From assembly GCA_029260295.1 (NCBI GenBank), contig JAJDDN010000008.1:310001-374000 (forward strand): DNA of 64,000 nucleotides, in the 5' to 3' direction. A model generated the notes under the pieces. The model did not search any database, was not told the DNA's origin, and saw only the letters and a program-made list of their open reading frames with translations. A program made the translations under genes and the position numbers. Source of the DNA: Phycisphaerales bacterium (lineage in GTDB: Bacteria; Planctomycetota; Phycisphaerae; Phycisphaerales; UBA1924). Below, piece by piece: positions 27,608 through 38,006 of the stretch (the first letter of the stretch is position 1; the number at the start of each line of letters is the position of its first letter).

Positions 27608-28105
27608 ATGAAGACTTCACGAAATATTTGGGCCATGATGGTTCTTGGATCGGCGACTATTCTGGCTGGAATGGCACCAGCAGCGGATGCGGGATCGGAT
27701 GTTCGAGTTCATTACAGTAACTCATCGAGCGGATACCAGCATTCTTCAGCGGCTGGAATTCTGATGATTGATGGGCGTAAGTACACGATTCGTTCGTATG
27801 ACAATATTGGCCGGCAAATTGTTCATGCGTTCCGGCGGAGCGGTTACGAGGCTTCGATCGATTATGGGAAGTTGGTTGTGTGCTTTGATCCGTACAACTC
27901 GCCACGCGTCCGGTGGTACAACCGAGGGTATCGTGCGTCGTTCTATAGGGATCATGGGCAGTTGACTGTATCTTGGAATCGGATACCGCGGTCCAGTTAT
28001 TCGTCCGGGTACTACTACGACAATGGGCACGGCTGGGGTGATAAGAAGCGTCGCGGGCGTCATCATAAGCCAAGGCGGCGGGTGAGCCGACAGTGGTGCG
28101 ACTGA
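27608..28105 (+). CDS. small secreted basic protein, unknown function
   Basis: 165 residues from ATG 27608, which has AAGGAG 7 nt upstream. Signal peptide MKTSRNIWAMMVLGSATILA then GMAPAADAG. The mature protein is Tyr/Ser/Arg-rich and ends in a very basic His/Arg tail (DKKRRGRHHKPRRRVSRQWC). The charged tail suggests binding to a polyanion. Not a recognised family. Followed by a strong terminator, so monocistronic. Confidence 0.7.
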   Translation: MKTSRNIWAMMVLGSATILAGMAPAADAGSDVRVHYSNSSSGYQHSSAAGILMIDGRKYTIRSYDNIGRQIVHAFRRSGYEASIDYGKLVVCFDPYNSPRVRWYNRGYRASFYRDHGQLTVSWNRIPRSSYSSGYYYDNGHGWGDKKRRGRHHKPRRRVSRQWCD

Positions 28106-28110
28106 TCTTG

Positions 28111-28137
28111 AGCCCGGGTTTAGGCCCGGGCTTTTTT
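28111..28137 (+). terminator. intrinsic terminator after the small secreted protein
   Basis: AGCCCGGG / CCCGGGCT stem, 6-nt loop, followed by a run of six T residues. Confidence 0.92.
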
Positions 28138-28176
28138 ATGCGCGTACGATGGTGTCATTCGTAGAAAGGAATCAGC

Positions 28177-28758
28177 ATGACAGATCAAATCCGGGTTGGT
28201 GTATTGTGGGGGTCGCTTCGGAAGGACTCGATGAACGGGAAGCTTGCGAAGTTTGTTGGGCGAAAGCTGCAAGACTTCGGTGGAGTTGAGATTATTGAAA
28301 TCGACCTCGTGGCTCTTGATCTTCCGATGTTTTCGGGAGATATAGAGGGGATGCCTTCGGAGGTGTCTGAGTTTATCAGCATATTGGTCGGGTGTGATGC
28401 GTTGCTTGTGGCTTCGCCTGAGTACAACGGATCGCTGACGGGGGTGCTTAAGAATGCGATCGATTGGGCGTCTGTTGGGCGTGACGGGGATGAGCCCTTG
28501 GCGTGTTTTAAAGGGAAGGTGTCTGGGTTGCTTTCTTCATCACCTGGAGCCATTGGCGGGTTGCAGGGGCTGGTACATGTGCGTCAGATTCTTACACGAT
28601 TGCAGATGTTGGTAGTCCCGGATCAGTATGCGCTTGGTGGCGGGCACGAGGCGTTTGATGATGCGGGGGATATGAAGGACGCCAAGAAGGCGAAGATGGC
28701 GGTGGATGTTGGTCGGGAGATGGTGCGGGTGTGCCGGGCACTTAAGGCAACGGACTGA
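28177..28758 (+). CDS. NADPH-dependent FMN reductase family protein
   Basis: 193 residues of flavodoxin fold. VGVLWGSLRKDSMNGKLAKF is the FMN phosphate loop, and DALLVASPEYNGSLTGVLKN then AIDWASVG is the hallmark of the NADPH-dependent FMN reductase/ArsH-like group. Reduces FMN or quinones with NAD(P)H in the cytosol. An AAAGGAATCAGC ribosome site precedes the ATG. Its 3' end overlaps hutI, which converges on it, by 17 nt. Confidence 0.92.
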   Translation: MTDQIRVGVLWGSLRKDSMNGKLAKFVGRKLQDFGGVEIIEIDLVALDLPMFSGDIEGMPSEVSEFISILVGCDALLVASPEYNGSLTGVLKNAIDWASVGRDGDEPLACFKGKVSGLLSSSPGAIGGLQGLVHVRQILTRLQMLVVPDQYALGGGHEAFDDAGDMKDAKKAKMAVDVGREMVRVCRALKATD

Positions 28759-29926
28759 CGACCTGGCCATTGCAGATGACGAGGTCTACATGGGAGCCGC
28801 CGAACTCATAGCCGAGTTGGCGTTCGTCTGTGTGGCGGAGCATGATGAGATCGGCGCGGTTGCCGGGTGTGAGTGATCCCATGTCTGAAAATCCGAGCAA
28901 ATTTGCCGCGTTTGTGGTGCAGGCGGTGATTGCTTCTGCAGCGGTGATGCCGAGATTGCGGACCGCCAGTGCGATGGACATGGGCATCGAGAGGCATGGG
29001 GCCGAGCCGGGGTTGGCGTTGGTGGCGATTACGAGGGTGCCGCCATTGTCGAGAAATTTTCGGCCATCGGCGTAGCGGCCATCGACATGGAATCCGGAGC
29101 AGGGGAGCATCACGCCAATCGAGTTTGATTGGGCGAGGTGTCTGAGGGAATCGGGTTTGGTGGCTTCGAGGTGATCGACACTCAATGCGCCGAGTTCGAC
29201 GGCGGCTTCGAGCATGCCCAGTGCATTAAACTGATCGGCGTGAATTCGGAGTGGGTGACCGAGGTCTTTGGCGGCTTTGAACAGACGGACGGTTTCATCG
29301 ACGGACCACGCGCCTTCTTCGGTGTAGGCGTCGATGGTGATGCCGGGGTATTTTTCGTGGATCGCTGGGAGGGTTTCGTTGATGGTTTGATCGACGAAAT
29401 TTTTAACATCGGGGTCTTTGGCGTGGCCAATGCAGGCGGTAGGGGAGATTCGGCCTAGCCATGACTTGGAGGCGAGGGTGATGGCGTCGAGCATTTTGAG
29501 TTCGTCGATGGTGGAAAGGCCGTAGCCGGATTTGATCTCGCAGGCGGTGGTGCCCTCGTTGAGCATTGCATTGAGGCGGAGTGAGAGATCTCTGGCAAGT
29601 TCTTCGGTGGTTGCATTGCGGACAGCGCGGACAGTGGACATGATGCCGCCGCCGGATTTTAGGATTTCTAGGTAGGTTGCGCCGCGTTGTTTGAGTTCCC
29701 ATTCATCGAGGCGATCGCCGGCCCAGCAGGCGTGGGTGTGGGCGTCGATGAAGGACGGCATGACGACGCGGCCTTTGGCGTTAATGGTCTGTGCATCTGG
29801 AGCGTCGATTGTTGAATCACTGATTTGGGCGATGGTGCCGTCTTGGATGAGTATTGAAGCACTGTCAATGGGGCTGAGCCCATCGGTCATGGTGAGGATG
29901 CGGGCGTTTGTGATGAGGATGCTCAT
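28742..29926 (-). CDS. hutI: imidazolonepropionase
   Basis: 394 residues from the ATG at 29926; upstream in-frame sequence is antisense to hutG and not used. An amidohydrolase-fold enzyme that opens 4-imidazolone-5-propionate to N-formimino-L-glutamate, the third step of histidine breakdown. PSFIDAHTHACWAGDRLDEW holds the metal-binding HxH; GGGIMSTVRAVR, EIKSGYGL and LRIHADQFNALGMLEAAVEL are family signatures. Start overlaps the hutG stop by 4 nt. Confidence 0.96.
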   Translation of the reverse strand: MSILITNARILTMTDGLSPIDSASILIQDGTIAQISDSTIDAPDAQTINAKGRVVMPSFIDAHTHACWAGDRLDEWELKQRGATYLEILKSGGGIMSTVRAVRNATTEELARDLSLRLNAMLNEGTTACEIKSGYGLSTIDELKMLDAITLASKSWLGRISPTACIGHAKDPDVKNFVDQTINETLPAIHEKYPGITIDAYTEEGAWSVDETVRLFKAAKDLGHPLRIHADQFNALGMLEAAVELGALSVDHLEATKPDSLRHLAQSNSIGVMLPCSGFHVDGRYADGRKFLDNGGTLVIATNANPGSAPCLSMPMSIALAVRNLGITAAEAITACTTNAANLLGFSDMGSLTPGNRADLIMLRHTDERQLGYEFGGSHVDLVICNGQVVSPLP

Positions 29927-30801
29927 GATGTTCGCTCCGCGAATCCTTGGAGGAAGGTGAGGAACATCTTGGCGGCGACTCGGGCGGTTCGGTTGCGGTC
30001 GTCGTTTGGCGGGGAGAGTTCCATGATGTCGAAGCAGCGGACATTTGGATTGAGCCCGGCTTCGTGGACCCACCGGGCGGTATATTTAGGTGACCATCCG
30101 TTGGGGTTCATCGCGCTTACGCCTGGTGCGTGGGCGGCGTCGATGACATCGAGATCGAGGGAGACGAATGCGTTGCCGGTTGGCCAGAGGTCTTCGGGAG
30201 TCGTGTTGGTGTCGATATGCCCGCCGTGGGATTGGAAGTATTGAACATGGTCGGCGGTGTTACTCATGGGGTCGAAACCATGAATGCGTAGGGATTTGGC
30301 GGCTCCGGACTCGATGAGTCTGCGGAAGGGCATTCCTGAGCCGTCGGTCTCGCGGACATCGAGGTGGGGGTCGAAGTAGATGCCGGTCATTGGGCCAAAC
30401 TTGTTGGCAACGGCGCGGACGAAGGGGAAGGTGAGGTCGTGCCCGCCGCCGATGGCGATGGGGAAAAGACCGAGTTCGAGAATTGCTTCGACGGCTTGGG
30501 TGATGCGGTCGTGAGTTGTGTGGAGATCGCCTGGGACAACATCGACATCGCCTGCATCGAAGACCTTGGGCCAAGACCAGCTGTGTGGATCGGCGATGCC
30601 CATTGAGGCGAGTGCCGCGCGAAATGCGGTTGGGCCTTCTTTGGCGCCTGGGCGGCCATTGTTGAGCTTTACCCCGGTGTCGTCAGGGAGCCCGATGAGT
30701 GCGATTTGGCAATCGTTTGGATTGGACTGGATTAGGGAAGCGTATTTTGACTTCGGGGTATCCGGGCTCCAGTGATGCGGGTTGAGGTGGGGGAGTGCCA
30801 T
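29923..30801 (-). CDS. hutG: formimidoylglutamase (arginase/ureohydrolase family)
   Basis: 292 residues. Ureohydrolase motifs: AIGGGHDLTFPFVRAVANKF, YFDPHLDVRE and SLDLDVIDAAHAPGVSAMNP carry the binuclear-metal ligands. In a hut operon next to hutI it should hydrolyse N-formimino-glutamate to glutamate plus formamide. Arginase or agmatinase activity is less likely by context. Coupled to hutI by a 4-nt overlap. Confidence 0.9.
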   Translation of the reverse strand: MALPHLNPHHWSPDTPKSKYASLIQSNPNDCQIALIGLPDDTGVKLNNGRPGAKEGPTAFRAALASMGIADPHSWSWPKVFDAGDVDVVPGDLHTTHDRITQAVEAILELGLFPIAIGGGHDLTFPFVRAVANKFGPMTGIYFDPHLDVRETDGSGMPFRRLIESGAAKSLRIHGFDPMSNTADHVQYFQSHGGHIDTNTTPEDLWPTGNAFVSLDLDVIDAAHAPGVSAMNPNGWSPKYTARWVHEAGLNPNVRCFDIMELSPPNDDRNRTARVAAKMFLTFLQGFAERTS

Positions 30802-30880
30802 TGCATTAGTGTATCGTCTGGTTAATCGACTTCCGCGTGGTCGGATTAATTCTGGTCGAAAATGGTGGTTTCTGATCGGA

Positions 30881-31759
30881 TCAGGGATCCGTGGTTGAGA
30901 TCAGGATTCTTGCCCAGACAGGGAAGTGATCCGATGGGTAGCGTCCGTTTTTATTTGTGCGGTCAATGTCGGCGTCGAGCACGGTGACTCCGATGGGAAC
31001 GAGGAGGTGGTCGATCATCTCCCCGGAGGTTTCGCCTGTGAAGGCGTTGAAGGTGCCGGTGTTTCGCTCGTTGGGATGGATAACGCGATAAGTGTTTATG
31101 AGTTTGAGGGTAGCGGCATCACCGGTCTGAGCTGTGAGGGAGGTGATCGCTGGATTCGACTCCCCGGCGTTGAAATCGCCCATGAGCACAAACGGGTCAG
31201 CGTGGTCACGGTTTGCAATGCGGTTGGCAATGAGTTGTGTGCTCTTCTCACGCGAAGGTTGTGAACGGTGGTCGAGGTGGGTATTGAAAATGTAGAATGC
31301 CTCGCCAGATTGTCTATTGATCAAACGGGCCCATGTGCAGATGCGGGGGATAGAGTTCCCCCAAGAGGTTGAGGCGATGTGTTCTGGGGTATCGGAGAGC
31401 CAGAAGGTGCCTGATGAATCGATATTGAAGCGGTCGGTGCGGTAGAGGATCGCGGAATACTCGCCTTTGGTGCGTCCATCGTCGCGTCCGACACCGATGA
31501 CGCTGTAGTTTGGGAATCTGGTTGTGATTTCGTCGAGTTGGGAGCCCAGGGCTTCCTGCAGTCCAACGATGTCCGCGTCTCGATCCTTAAAAACATTCAA
31601 AACGAGTTCGTTACGATGCGGCCAGTTGTTGTCACCGTCGTTTGCGGTTGCGTATCGGAGATTAAAGCTCATGATAGTGAGCTCGACCCCTTCTTGGTGC
31701 GAGTGCAAGGGCAGGGACAGCATGGCAAGCACTACGGCGAATAGATGAACAATAAACAT
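30881..31759 (-). CDS. exported endonuclease/exonuclease/phosphatase-fold protein
   Basis: 292 residues. Signal peptide (MFIVHLFAVVLAMLSLPLHS) followed by the EEP fold: LTIMSFNLRYATANDGDNNW, DIVGLQEALGSQLDEI, NTHLDHRSQPSREKS, VLMGDFNAGESNPAI and the final YPSDHFPVWARI. All metal and catalytic positions of the DNase I-like superfamily (N, E, H, D-N, D-H) are in place. It sits inside the hut operon, 22 nt after hutU, though its activity (phosphodiester or sugar phosphate) has no obvious link to histidine. Confidence 0.9.
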   Translation of the reverse strand: MFIVHLFAVVLAMLSLPLHSHQEGVELTIMSFNLRYATANDGDNNWPHRNELVLNVFKDRDADIVGLQEALGSQLDEITTRFPNYSVIGVGRDDGRTKGEYSAILYRTDRFNIDSSGTFWLSDTPEHIASTSWGNSIPRICTWARLINRQSGEAFYIFNTHLDHRSQPSREKSTQLIANRIANRDHADPFVLMGDFNAGESNPAITSLTAQTGDAATLKLINTYRVIHPNERNTGTFNAFTGETSGEMIDHLLVPIGVTVLDADIDRTNKNGRYPSDHFPVWARILISTTDP

Positions 31760-31781
31760 GCGATATTTCCTTTAGGATTTA

Positions 31782-33527
31782 TTAGCCCATTGGGATGTCG
31801 ACGCCTTGGTCGTTGCCGCATTGAATCGCGTCTTCGTATCCTGCGTCGGCGTGGCGGAAGATGCCCATCATGGGGTCGTTCTTGAGGACGCGTTCGAGTC
31901 TATTAGCGGCTTCTGGGGTGCCGTCGGCGACGATGACTTGTCCTGCGTGTTGGGAAAATCCGATACCGACGCCCCCGCCGTGGTGGAAGCTAACCCAGCT
32001 TGCACCCGAGGCGATGTTGGCGGCGAAGTTAAGGAGCGGCCAATCGGAGACGGCGTCGGTGCCGTCTTTCATGGATTCGGTTTCGCGGTTTGGTGAGGCG
32101 ACCGATCCGCAGTCGAGGTGGTCGCGTCCGATGACGATTGGTGCGGAGACCGCGCCGGCTTGGACCATATTGTTAAACATCAGCCCGGCCTTGTCGCGTT
32201 CGCCGAGCCCGAACCAGCAGATGCGGCAGGGGAGGCCTTGGAATGCAAACTTTGGTTCGCAGTTTCTGAAATCGCCCGCGAGGAGTGCTTCTGGGTTTTT
32301 GTGGCATCCGAGGATCCATTGGTGGAGTCGTTCGTTGTAACCGCCGTCTTCTTTGGGGAAGAGTTGGAGGAGGGCGTAGTCGGTTTTGTAGATGTCAACA
32401 GGATCGCCAGACAAAGCACACCAGCGGAACGGGCCGCGTCCTAGGCAGAATTGGGGGCGGATGTAGGCGGGGACGAATCCTGGGAAGGCGAAGGCGTCTT
32501 TGAAACCTTCGTCGAAGGCGCGTTGGCGGATGTTGTTGCCGTAGTCGAAGGTGATAGCGCCGAGGGATTGGAGTTTGACCATCGCTTCGACATGGCGACG
32601 CATTGAGGAGAGTGCTCGTTTCTGGTAATCTGCTGCGTCCTTTTGGCGTGCAGCCTCGGCTTCTTCGAAGGTGTATTCAGCGGGGCAGTAGCCTTGGAGT
32701 GGATCGTGCGCACTGGTTTGGTCGGTTAAGGTATCGGGGATGATGTCGCGTTCGATGAGGCGTTCAAGGAGGGTGATTGCGTTTCCACACCAGCCGACGG
32801 AGGTGGCGGATTTGCTCGCTTTGAGTTCGAGGGATCGGTCGATCGCAGCATCGAGGTCATCGACGAGTTCGTCGAGGTAGTTGTCGTCGTGGCGGCGTTT
32901 GAGTCTTGATTTGTCGACATCGGCGATCAAACAAGTACCGCCGTTGAGGGTGATTGATAAGGGTTGCGCCCCGCCCATGCCGCCGCAGCCGGCGGTGACA
33001 TTGAGGGTGCCGGCGAGGGTGCCGTTGAAGTTCATGCGGGCGCATTCTGCGTAGGTTTCGAATGTGCCTTGGAGGATGCCTTGGGTTCCGATGTAGATCC
33101 ATGACCCGGCGGTCATCTGGCCGTACATCATGAGGCCTTTGGAAGCCAACTCGTCGAAGTGGTTTTGGGTTGCCCAGTGGGGGACGAGATTGGAGTTGGC
33201 GATCATGACGCGGGGGGCGTCTTCGGTGGTTTGGATGACGCCGACGGGCTTTCCGGATTGGACGAGGAGTGTTTCGTCTGGTTTGAGGCGTTGGAGGGTT
33301 TCGATGATTGCGTCGTAGGCTTCCCATGAGCGGGCGGCTTGTCCGCGGCCGCCGTAGACGATGAGGGACTCTGGGTGTTCTGCGACCTCGGGGTCGAGGT
33401 TGTTCATCAGCATCCGCATCGCGGCTTCGGTCTGCCAAGTGGAGCAGGTACGCTCCGAACCGCGCGGGGCGCGGATGGTTCTGTCTTGGGGTTTCGGGAT
33501 GAGTGATGATGCTTGGATGGTGGTCAT
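31782..33527 (-). CDS. hutU: urocanate hydratase
   Basis: 581 residues, slightly longer than the usual 550-560. Converts urocanate to imidazolonepropionate using tightly bound NAD as an electrophile. Signatures: [30 protein letters not shown]-like [40 protein letters not shown] and [20 protein letters not shown]. Second gene of the hut operon. Confidence 0.97.
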   Translation of the reverse strand: MTTIQASSLIPKPQDRTIRAPRGSERTCSTWQTEAAMRMLMNNLDPEVAEHPESLIVYGGRGQAARSWEAYDAIIETLQRLKPDETLLVQSGKPVGVIQTTEDAPRVMIANSNLVPHWATQNHFDELASKGLMMYGQMTAGSWIYIGTQGILQGTFETYAECARMNFNGTLAGTLNVTAGCGGMGGAQPLSITLNGGTCLIADVDKSRLKRRHDDNYLDELVDDLDAAIDRSLELKASKSATSVGWCGNAITLLERLIERDIIPDTLTDQTSAHDPLQGYCPAEYTFEEAEAARQKDAADYQKRALSSMRRHVEAMVKLQSLGAITFDYGNNIRQRAFDEGFKDAFAFPGFVPAYIRPQFCLGRGPFRWCALSGDPVDIYKTDYALLQLFPKEDGGYNERLHQWILGCHKNPEALLAGDFRNCEPKFAFQGLPCRICWFGLGERDKAGLMFNNMVQAGAVSAPIVIGRDHLDCGSVASPNRETESMKDGTDAVSDWPLLNFAANIASGASWVSFHHGGGVGIGFSQHAGQVIVADGTPEAANRLERVLKNDPMMGIFRHADAGYEDAIQCGNDQGVDIPMG

Positions 33528-33561
33528 AGATACCTCGGGGTGGATTGAGAATAGTAGGGGA

Positions 33562-35088
33562 TTAGAGGGTGAATGCGAAGCGATTGTCTTTGATGAGTTG
33601 TTCGATCGCGGCGATGTCTGGAGATGGGGAGCGGTCTTCGGTTAATGGGGGGACGACCGTCCGGATGGTTTCGATCGCGCCTTCGACGCGGTCGCCAGAC
33701 CGGTGTGGTCGATGGGCCTCGATGCCTTCTGCACTGCACAAGAGTTCTGCGGCGATGACGGAGCGGGCGAGTTTGAGGGCGCGGGCGGCTTTGGCGGCGG
33801 AGCGAGGCCCGAAGGAGTTGTAGTCTTCCATGCCGGCGCAGGTCGAGAGATTTACAACGCTGGCGGGATTGGCCAATCCGATCAGCTCGTTGCACACCGC
33901 GGCGGCGGAATACTGGACGATCATGAATCCTGACATGACGCCGGGCTTTGGACTCATGAAAGCACGGAGGTTGGATTCTGGATCGAACACGGACAGGATG
34001 TGGTACATGCGTCGTTCGGCGATGCCCGCGAGATGGGCGATGCCGATGGCGAGGGTGTCGAGGGGGATGGCGACGGGCATGCCGTGGAAGCAGCCGGCCG
34101 AGACGATGTCGGGTACTCCGGAATCGGTGTCAAAGATGAGTGGGTTGTCGGTGACGGCTCCGAGTTCGTTCAGGAGACTCGCGTGGCAGGAACGGAGGGA
34201 ATCGAGAACTGCGCCCATTACTAAAGGTGCACAGCGGAAGGAGTAGGGGTCTTGGACCCGGGGATCATTCTCGGCGTGAGATGTGACGATCGTGCTGCCA
34301 GATAAGAGCGAACGCATGGTTGAGGCAACCTCGGCTGCGCCGGGTTGGTTGCGGGCTTGGTAGATGCGCTGATCGAGATACCCATGCGAGGCGCGTGCGG
34401 CGTCGATGGACATGGCGTTTGCGAGGAGGGCGGCGTCTACGAGTTGGGTGAGGTCTTGTTCTATGAGGGCGAAGCGGGCGGTCATCAGGTGGGTGCCGTT
34501 GATGAGGGCGAGGCCTTCTTTGGCTTGGAGGGTGAGGGGTTTGAGGTTCGCGGCGGTGAGAGCTTGGGAACCAGAAATGGCGCTGCCGTTGTGGATTGCT
34601 TCGCCTTCGCCGATCATGACTTGGGCGATGTGTGCGAGGGGGGCGAGGTCGCCTGATGCTCCAACGGAACCGAGTTCGGGGACGATGGGGGTGATGCCTG
34701 CGTTGAGCATGGAGAGGATTTGTTGGACTGTCTCCGCTCGGACGCCGGACTTGGCACGGCTCAGTGAGCAGGCGAGGACGAGCATCATGCCTCGGACGAC
34801 TTCGCTTTCGAGTGGATCGCCGATCCCGGCGGCGTGGGAGCGGATGAGGTTGCGTTGGAGGTTTTCGAGGTCTCCGGCGGCGATACTTTTGTTGGCGAGT
34901 GATCCGAATCCGGTGTTGATGCCGTAATGGGGGAGGCCGTCGGTTAGGACGGATTCGAGGCCCTCTCGGCATTTGGTGATCTGGGCGGCGGATTCGTCTG
35001 AAAGCTGGACCTGGGCACCATTGCGGGCGACGGCGGCGACCATCGCAGGGGTGAGGGTTAGGTCTGGTGTGATGATGATGGTTTCCAT
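33562..35088 (-). CDS. hutH: histidine ammonia-lyase
   Basis: 508 residues starting [10 protein letters not shown] at 35088. The Ala-Ser-Gly triad that cyclises to the MIO electrophile is at 144-146 ([20 protein letters not shown]). [15 protein letters not shown] and PQDPYSFRC-like [20 protein letters not shown] also fit. Removes ammonia from histidine to give urocanate, the first step of the pathway. The frame stays open for another 330 nt upstream, but that part runs into the divergent gene and has no HAL similarity. Confidence 0.96.
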   Translation of the reverse strand: METIIITPDLTLTPAMVAAVARNGAQVQLSDESAAQITKCREGLESVLTDGLPHYGINTGFGSLANKSIAAGDLENLQRNLIRSHAAGIGDPLESEVVRGMMLVLACSLSRAKSGVRAETVQQILSMLNAGITPIVPELGSVGASGDLAPLAHIAQVMIGEGEAIHNGSAISGSQALTAANLKPLTLQAKEGLALINGTHLMTARFALIEQDLTQLVDAALLANAMSIDAARASHGYLDQRIYQARNQPGAAEVASTMRSLLSGSTIVTSHAENDPRVQDPYSFRCAPLVMGAVLDSLRSCHASLLNELGAVTDNPLIFDTDSGVPDIVSAGCFHGMPVAIPLDTLAIGIAHLAGIAERRMYHILSVFDPESNLRAFMSPKPGVMSGFMIVQYSAAAVCNELIGLANPASVVNLSTCAGMEDYNSFGPRSAAKAARALKLARSVIAAELLCSAEGIEAHRPHRSGDRVEGAIETIRTVVPPLTEDRSPSPDIAAIEQLIKDNRFAFTL

Positions 35089-35145
35089 GGATGATTGTGG
35101 GCAGTGGATGCCGGTTCGTCCAGTCTGGACTCTATATGATGGGGC

Positions 35146-36090
35146 ATGGACTTCCAGATTTCCCCAGAACGGTACCAGACGGCTTCTCGTGTTTTGATGA
35201 TTCGACCTAGTGCGTTTGGTTATCACCCGCAAGCGGCGTCCAGCAATGCGTTTATGAACGAGCCGAGTGGTGATGAAGCGAAGATTGCATCGTTGGCTCT
35301 GAATGAGTTTAATGGGTTGGTGGATGGATTGCAGGGGGCGGGGGTCGATGTGCTGGTCTATCAAGACACCAAGGGACTGCCAGATTGTGTGTTTCCCAAT
35401 AACTGGATGAGTTGGCATACGCCGCAGCAGGGTGAGCCGGTGGTGGTGACTTATCCGATGTGCGACGAGCTCCGGCGTATAGAGCGGTCAGATGAGGTGC
35501 TCGATCTGCTTGTGAAGAGTCTGGGGGAGGCCGGTCATCTGGATCTGAGTGGTTTGGAAGATGATGGGGAGATTCTGGAAGGGACGGGGTCGTTGGTGCT
35601 GGATCGGGTCAATGGGGTGGCTTTTGGGTGTGTGTCACCCCGGACAACGATGGTGGCGTTTGATGCGTGGTGTGATGAGACGGGATATGAGCCGATCGTG
35701 TTTGAGGCCTTGGACAGCGATGGTGGACGGATCTATCACACCAATGTCCTGCTGAGCGTTGGGGAGCGGGTTGCGGTGGTGTGTAGCGCGTGCATCGCGG
35801 ATGCTGAGGACCGGGATCGGGTTGTGGCTGCTTTGAAAGCAGGTGGGCACCGGGTTATAGAAATCAGCATGGCTCAGATGGGATCATTCTGTGGCAATAT
35901 TCTCGAACTTGCTGACAGAGATGGGAATGCGGTGTTTGCGATGTCTTCGCGGGCATGGGGGGCATTTACGGCTCAGCAGCAACAGATTCTGCATGAAGCG
36001 GGGACTGTGGTTCAAGCGGCGATCCCGACGATCGAGGATGTGGGCGGGGGGAGTGTTCGGTGCATGATTGCTGAGCTGGGTAGAGGGTAA
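35146..36090 (+). CDS. CtlX-type amidinotransferase/citrullinase-like protein
   Basis: 314 residues of the pentein fold. DCVFPNNWMSWH, EGTGSLVLDRVNGVAFGCVS, the catalytic His in RIYHTNVLLSVGERVAVVCS and the catalytic Cys near the end (GGGSVRCMIAEL) match arginine-deiminase-related CtlX proteins. These are linked to hydrolysis of citrulline or related guanidino/ureido compounds. Divergent from hutH (57-nt gap), consistent with an amino-acid catabolic role. The exact substrate is not decidable from the sequence. Confidence 0.85.
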   Translation: MDFQISPERYQTASRVLMIRPSAFGYHPQAASSNAFMNEPSGDEAKIASLALNEFNGLVDGLQGAGVDVLVYQDTKGLPDCVFPNNWMSWHTPQQGEPVVVTYPMCDELRRIERSDEVLDLLVKSLGEAGHLDLSGLEDDGEILEGTGSLVLDRVNGVAFGCVSPRTTMVAFDAWCDETGYEPIVFEALDSDGGRIYHTNVLLSVGERVAVVCSACIADAEDRDRVVAALKAGGHRVIEISMAQMGSFCGNILELADRDGNAVFAMSSRAWGAFTAQQQQILHEAGTVVQAAIPTIEDVGGGSVRCMIAELGRG

Positions 36091-36218
36091 GTTAGAGGGT
36101 GAGATTCGGGCAGTTTAGTGCATCGTTTTGGTGATTGACCGGTATCATTGATCCCCCGCTGACTCTGTGTCTGCGGGCGGACGGTCTCATTTCACGCTTC
36201 ACAGACTCAGGAGGAAGC

Positions 36219-38006
36219 ATGCGGACAGCATTATTAACAGCGGGTGCCATACTGGCAACATCGTCGATGGCGATCGCTCAGCAGGTCGAGCCCATCGAAT
36301 ACACCCTCGACAACGGCATGCATTTCTTGCTCATGCCACGCGACGAGCAACCCAACATCATCACAGCAGGCTGGATCAGCCCTGTGGGTTCGGTCAACGA
36401 GCGTCCAGGAATCACCGGCGTCTCGCACCTTCTCGAGCACCTGCTCTTTAAGGGTACCGACAACCTTGGTACTTCTGATGCAGTCGCTGATAAGCAGTTC
36501 CGTGATGATCTGACCGTCATCCGTGAACAGATGCGGGCTCACACGCTCGATGTGCAGTACAAGCGGTTCTATGAAGGGGAGATCGACAACCCTTGGGACC
36601 CCGTCCACGATACCGACGAGCTCCGCGATCTGCGTGCTCAGATGACCGTGCTCCAAGATGAGCAAGGGGCGATCACGATTAAGAATGAGTTTGACAAGGT
36701 CTACACCGGCAATGGTGGTTCGGGCATGAATGCCGGGACATCGAACGACTTTACTGTGTTCTACATCAATGTCCCGTCCAACAAGCTTGAGCTTTGGGCG
36801 TGGATGGAATCAGATCGGCTTGACAATCCATCGCTTCGCGAGCTTGACGCTGAGCGGTTTGTGGTTATTGAAGAACGCCGCCAGCGGCTCGAAGCTACTG
36901 CGACGGGCAAGCTCGACGAGCAGTTTGATTCGATGTTCTGGGTGGCTTCGCCTTATAACTTCCCGGTCATCGGCTGGATGAGCGATCTGATGGCGTACAC
37001 GGAAGATGAAATCCGTGAGTACTTTGAGACCTACTACCAGCCAGCAAACCTCACCGGCGTGATCGTTGGTGACTTTGATGTCGACGAAGCGAAGCAGTTG
37101 ATTGATTCGTACTTTGGGCCCCTTGAGAACAAGCGTGCGGCGGCTGCTCCGATGGTAACCCATTCGGTCCCGTTGCTCGGCCAGTTGCGGTATACAGGTG
37201 AGTGTGATTGTCAGGATCAGGTTGAGGCCCGGTACCGTTCGGTGGCTTTCGGGCACCCGGACGAAGCGGCGTTTGATGTGATCTCGTCATTGCTCAACGG
37301 CCGGACCGGTCGTTTGTACAAGGCATTGGTTGAAGATCAAGAGATTGCAGCGTCGGCGCGTTCATCACACCGGGCCCAGAAGTATGCCGGATCGTTCTCG
37401 TTCTCGGCTACACCCAAGGGCGATGCATCGCTTGAAGACCTAGAAATCGCTTGGCTGGAGCAGATCGATCTGCTTAAGAGCGAGCTGGTTTCTGAGCGTG
37501 AGCTTCAGAAGATCAAGAACCAGGCCGCGGCTGATACTTTCCGTGGTTTGCAGGACAACTCTTCGTTGTTCTTCCAGCTTGCGATTACAGAGGCGTATGG
37601 GAGTTACGAGTATCTCAATGAGATGCCTCGGGCGGTCCAGGCGGTAACGGCTGAAGATATTCAGCGTGTGGCCAATGAGTACTTTGCCAGCGATACCCGT
37701 GCGGTTTCGATGTACACCCGCAAGGCGGGCGGCGAAGTCGCTTTGATTACTATTGAAGAGGTCGAAGCGTCACTTCCTGAGGAGATGGCGGCGATGATCA
37801 TGTCACAGATCGAGCCTCAGTTGGCACAGCTGGACACATTGAGTGCTCAGGAGCTGGCTGAGGGGCTGGCTGAGATTGAAGCGCAGTCCGAGATGGTCCC
37901 GCCACCAATGAAGAAGCTGATGGAGTTTATGAAACAAGAAATGCAGATCCGTCTCGACGCGATCGAGAGCAATGGGGCTGATGCCTCGGAAGGCGGTGAC
38001 GAATGA
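36219..38006 (+). CDS. M16-family zinc peptidase, active subunit
   Basis: 595 residues from ATG 36219, preceded by AGGAGGAAGC; a 28-residue in-frame upstream extension lacks a ribosome site. Signal peptide MRTALLTAGAILATSSMAIA. The inverted zinc motif HLLEH is at 70-74, with the downstream Glu in the following helix and ERRQRLEATATGKLDE further on. Overlaps the next M16 gene by 4 nt. The two should form the usual active/inactive heterodimer that degrades peptides in the periplasm. Confidence 0.93.
   Translation: MRTALLTAGAILATSSMAIAQQVEPIEYTLDNGMHFLLMPRDEQPNIITAGWISPVGSVNERPGITGVSHLLEHLLFKGTDNLGTSDAVADKQFRDDLTVIREQMRAHTLDVQYKRFYEGEIDNPWDPVHDTDELRDLRAQMTVLQDEQGAITIKNEFDKVYTGNGGSGMNAGTSNDFTVFYINVPSNKLELWAWMESDRLDNPSLRELDAERFVVIEERRQRLEATATGKLDEQFDSMFWVASPYNFPVIGWMSDLMAYTEDEIREYFETYYQPANLTGVIVGDFDVDEAKQLIDSYFGPLENKRAAAAPMVTHSVPLLGQLRYTGECDCQDQVEARYRSVAFGHPDEAAFDVISSLLNGRTGRLYKALVEDQEIAASARSSHRAQKYAGSFSFSATPKGDASLEDLEIAWLEQIDLLKSELVSERELQKIKNQAAADTFRGLQDNSSLFFQLAITEAYGSYEYLNEMPRAVQAVTAEDIQRVANEYFASDTRAVSMYTRKAGGEVALITIEEVEASLPEEMAAMIMSQIEPQLAQLDTLSAQELAEGLAEIEAQSEMVPPPMKKLMEFMKQEMQIRLDAIESNGADASEGGDE

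Noticed and set aside
28742-28758. 17-nt overlap of convergent hutI and FMN reductase genes as a possible regulatory device
   Set aside because: Short convergent overlaps are common in compact genomes and nothing else marks this one.
32857-33438. 193-residue Arg/Pro-rich minus-strand ORF
   Set aside because: It is an out-of-frame shadow of hutU, with the compositional bias typical of GC-rich frame shadows.
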